Made by a program: the position numbers and the translations under genes
NCBI GenBank assembly: GCA_031373255.1
Contig: JANMMJ010000222.1
Location: forward strand, 1 to 7,525
Direction: 5' to 3'
Source: JANMMJ01 sp031373255
GTDB lineage: Bacteria; Pseudomonadota; Alphaproteobacteria; Rhizobiales; Aestuariivirgaceae
Length of the DNA: 7,525 bases
Shown: positions 6,049 to 7,525 of the stretch, piece after piece
Layout of the letters: each line of letters opens with the position of its first letter
Numbering within the stretch: the stretch's first letter is position 1
The notes under the pieces: generated by a model
Database searches by the model: none
The model's input: the letters and a program-made list of their open reading frames with translations, nothing else
Told to the model about the DNA's origin: nothing

Positions 6049-6246
6049 ATGACGGGCAAGATGAGTTTGCTTGAAAGCATATTTCTGCGTGTTTTTGGCC
6101 TGAAATCCGCCAGATCCCCATGGGTTCCACGGCTTTCACACGCCTATCTTTCCGATTACCATCTGGCGGATCTGAACCTGCCTCAGGCGCTTCGGACGCA
6201 AATCGAGCTTGAACGGGATGCAAACCGCCGCACCAGCCTGTATTAA
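6049..6246 (+). CDS. Small protein with DUF1127-like C-terminus, upstream of tam
   Basis: A 65-residue basic protein. Its ATG at 6049 follows GAGGG (6040-6044) at a short 4-base spacing, and the ATG at 6061 (Met5) is an alternative start. The C-terminal part reads LSDYHLADLNLPQALR. From memory this resembles the DUF1127/YjiS core, which usually runs like LSDRELADIGLSR. DUF1127 proteins are short, Arg-rich alphaproteobacterial proteins linked to RNA and phosphate-related regulation, though their biochemistry is poorly defined. This protein is longer than the common 45-50 residues, with an extra N-terminal stretch (SLLESIFLRVFGLK) that could form an amphipathic helix. Its stop is six bases before tam, suggesting co-transcription, and it is divergent from the LysR gene. 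An 11-base inverted repeat lies inside it, so an RNA-structure role is a competing or additional explanation. Coding status is likely but not certain. Confidence 0.55.
   Translation: MTGKMSLLESIFLRVFGLKSARSPWVPRLSHAYLSDYHLADLNLPQALRTQIELERDANRRTSLY
6105..6171 (+). repeat. Perfect 11-base inverted repeat inside the small gene upstream of tam
   Basis: ATCCGCCAGAT (6105-6115) and ATCTGGCGGAT (6161-6171) are exact reverse complements separated by 45 bases. The loop itself holds the palindrome CCCATGGG (6117-6124). In the mRNA this could form a long-range stem about 80 bases upstream of the tam start. Whether it is a regulatory RNA element or chance within coding sequence cannot be settled from one sequence. 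Confidence 0.5.
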
Positions 6247-6252
6247 GGCGAG

Positions 6253-7023
6253 ATGGACTGGTCACCGCAGCAGTACCTGAATTTTGCCGATGAGCGCTCG
6301 CGCCCGGCGCGCGATCTGCTGGCTCAGATACCGTCCGGTTCGCCCCGCCTGATCTATGATCTGGGCTGTGGCCCCGGGAACTCAACGGCGCTGCTGGCCG
6401 AACGATACCCGGACGCCGAGATCATTGGCCTCGACAATTCCGAGACCATGCTTTCCGAGGCGCGGCGCGCGCTGCCGCAGCGCGAATTCATCCTGGCCGA
6501 TCTGGCGCAATGGCGGCCTGAGCGCAGCGCCGATGCTCTCTACTCGAACGCGGCGCTGCACTGGGTGCCGGATCATCTGGACGTCATGAGCGCGCTGATG
6601 GAAACACTGCCGAAAGGTGGGGTGCTCGCGGTGCAAATGCCGGACAATCTCGATGAAGCCAGCCATAGGATGATTTGCGAGACTGCCGAGGAGGGGCCCT
6701 GGGCAGCCAAACTCAAAAATGTCGGGAATTCCAGAGAGAAAATTCTGGCGCCTGAGGACTATCGCGAGCGCCTGATGCCATGGTGCGCGCGCGTCGATGT
6801 CTGGCACACGATCTACTATCATCCGCTTGATGGTGCGGCCGGCATTGCGGCATGGATGCAGTCGACGGGCCTGCGGCCATTTCTTGCACCGCTCGAAGAG
6901 GTGGAGAGGGCGGATTTTGTTTCCGCCTATACGGCGCGGATCGCCCAGGCTTATCCGGCGGGCAAGGATGGCAAGGTACTGCTGCGCTTCCCGCGCCTGT
7001 TCATCACTGCGGTGCGCGGCTGA
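6253..7023 (+). CDS. tam: Trans-aconitate 2-methyltransferase
   Basis: A 256-residue class I SAM-dependent methyltransferase, close in length and in recognisable blocks to E. coli Tam (252 residues). It monomethylates trans-aconitate, a spontaneous by-product of cis-aconitate that inhibits aconitase, so it is a cytoplasmic metabolite-repair enzyme. Visible marks are the Tam-like N-terminus (DWSPQQYLNF, then DERSRPA), motif I DLGCGPGNST (36-45), the acidic residue that holds the SAM ribose in GLDNSETM (Asp61), LHWVPDH (102-108), VQMPDN (127-132), WHTIYYH (184-190), STGLRPFL (204-211) and FPRLFI (246-251). The start ATG at 6253 is six bases after the upstream small gene and has AAGG at 6245-6248. 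It converges on the MlaC-like gene with a 3-base gap. Expression probably depends on the promoter before the small gene, possibly under LysR control. Confidence 0.94.
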   Translation: MDWSPQQYLNFADERSRPARDLLAQIPSGSPRLIYDLGCGPGNSTALLAERYPDAEIIGLDNSETMLSEARRALPQREFILADLAQWRPERSADALYSNAALHWVPDHLDVMSALMETLPKGGVLAVQMPDNLDEASHRMICETAEEGPWAAKLKNVGNSREKILAPEDYRERLMPWCARVDVWHTIYYHPLDGAAGIAAWMQSTGLRPFLAPLEEVERADFVSAYTARIAQAYPAGKDGKVLLRFPRLFITAVRG

Positions 7024-7032
7024 ACCTCAGCC
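7018..7032. terminator. Small hairpin covering both stop codons of tam and the MlaC-like gene
   Basis: GGCTGA (7018-7023) and TCAGCC (7027-7032) are perfect complements around ACC. Both opposing TGA stops lie in the arms. Half of the symmetry follows automatically from two facing TGA codons, and there is no T-run, so a terminator role is weakly supported. Confidence 0.22.
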
Positions 7033-7525
7033 CAGCAGGTCGATCAGAGCATCGACACTGTTGCCGTTGCTTCTGATCTTGTGAACAAACGTCGTGCGCA
7101 GTTGCTGGGCAAGCCAGACTTGCTGAACGCTGACGTCCTCGACGCGATAGTTGCTGCCCTTGCCAACCAGGCGCCAGATAATGCGCTCACCACTCGACAG
7201 GCGGCTGTCGACAATCATCGCGCCACCTGAAGATTTGCAGGAATTGATGGTGATTCCGTCGGCGCTGAAGCGGCTGGCATTTTCGGCGAGCAGCTTGCCG
7301 ATAAAGATTTTTGTGCGCCGCACGTATTCGCGCTGCCGGGCTTTCGGCAGCTTGGCGCGATAGGGCCCAAGTGCGTAAAGCGCGATCATGTCGATATTGG
7401 AGTAGCGATCGATGGCGGAAGAAAATGCGCCAGGCGAACCGCCGTTCGCGGCCTTCATGAAGGCGCGCGCCGCCGAATTGACAAAAGGTGCAGCAGCGCA
7501 GTCCTGGGCTGGTGACGGCGCTGGA
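7027..7525 (-). CDS. mlaC: MlaC/Ttg2D-family phospholipid-binding protein, N-terminus beyond the window
   Basis: The frame is open from the right edge to a TGA at 7029-7027, with 165 visible residues. The ATG at 7458 is internal, since sequence before it (APFVNSAARAF) continues the family pattern. MlaC proteins are periplasmic carriers that move phospholipids between the outer-membrane MlaA-OmpC complex and the inner-membrane MlaFEDB transporter. Recognisable features are FSSAIDRYSNIDMIALYALG (the DMxxIARFVLG region of the family), KARQREYVRRTKIFIGKLL, the central strands around GGAMIVDSRL and WRLVGKG, YRVEDVSVQQVWLAQQLR (usually Y-x-V-x-D-v-x-v-x-G-v-s), and RTTFVHKI near the end. Family members are about 200 residues with a signal peptide, so some 30-40 residues are missing. 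No other Mla gene is visible; partners could lie to the right. The family call is fairly sure, but the partner transport system is unknown. Confidence 0.82.
   Translation of the reverse strand, partial: PAPSPAQDCAAAPFVNSAARAFMKAANGGSPGAFSSAIDRYSNIDMIALYALGPYRAKLPKARQREYVRRTKIFIGKLLAENASRFSADGITINSCKSSGGAMIVDSRLSSGERIIWRLVGKGSNYRVEDVSVQQVWLAQQLRTTFVHKIRSNGNSVDALIDLLG

Noticed and set aside
6047..6385. Antisense open frame opposite the small gene and the start of tam
   Set aside because: Low-complexity shadow composition, and it covers the well-supported tam N-terminus.

Overview
The window looks like chromosomal DNA from a Gram-negative bacterium, most likely an alphaproteobacterium of the Rhizobiales/Hyphomicrobiales type. 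The reasons are dense GC-rich coding, an EttA with proteobacterial features, a GcvA/VtlR-like LysR regulator, a trans-aconitate methyltransferase close to E. coli Tam, a periplasmic RNase T2 and an MlaC-family protein. The lineage is inferred from gene content and protein style only. I see no rRNA, tRNA, CRISPR array, transposase, phage gene or integration scar.

Left part (1-1777): the 3' portion of a radical SAM gene, cut by the window start, whose N-terminal cysteine pattern resembles the archaeal tetraether synthase (Tes/MJ0619) group. It is followed after 3 and 6 bases by two small membrane-protein genes that appear to be diverged paralogues. The three are probably one operon. This is the least ordinary part of the window.

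Middle part (1828-5054): terC (a TerC-family membrane metal transporter), then a secreted RNase T2 gene beginning one base after the terC stop from a GTG codon. A strong 13-bp hairpin spans the RNase stop codon. Next comes ettA, encoding the ABC-F ribosome throttle protein.

Right part (5044-7525): a LysR-type regulator on the minus strand whose 3' end overlaps ettA tail to tail by 11 bases. It diverges from a small gene with a DUF1127-like C-terminus, which lies 6 bases upstream of tam. The 114-base divergent region carries a clean inverted repeat that could be the LysR operator. tam converges with a 3-base gap on an MlaC-like phospholipid-carrier gene that runs off the right edge.

Most genes are recognisable housekeeping or accessory functions. 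I do not see a clearly novel multi-gene defence or mobile system. The best leads are the Tes-like radical SAM gene with its paralogous membrane partners and an altered C-terminal cysteine motif, and the LysR/small-protein/tam module with its dyad elements.
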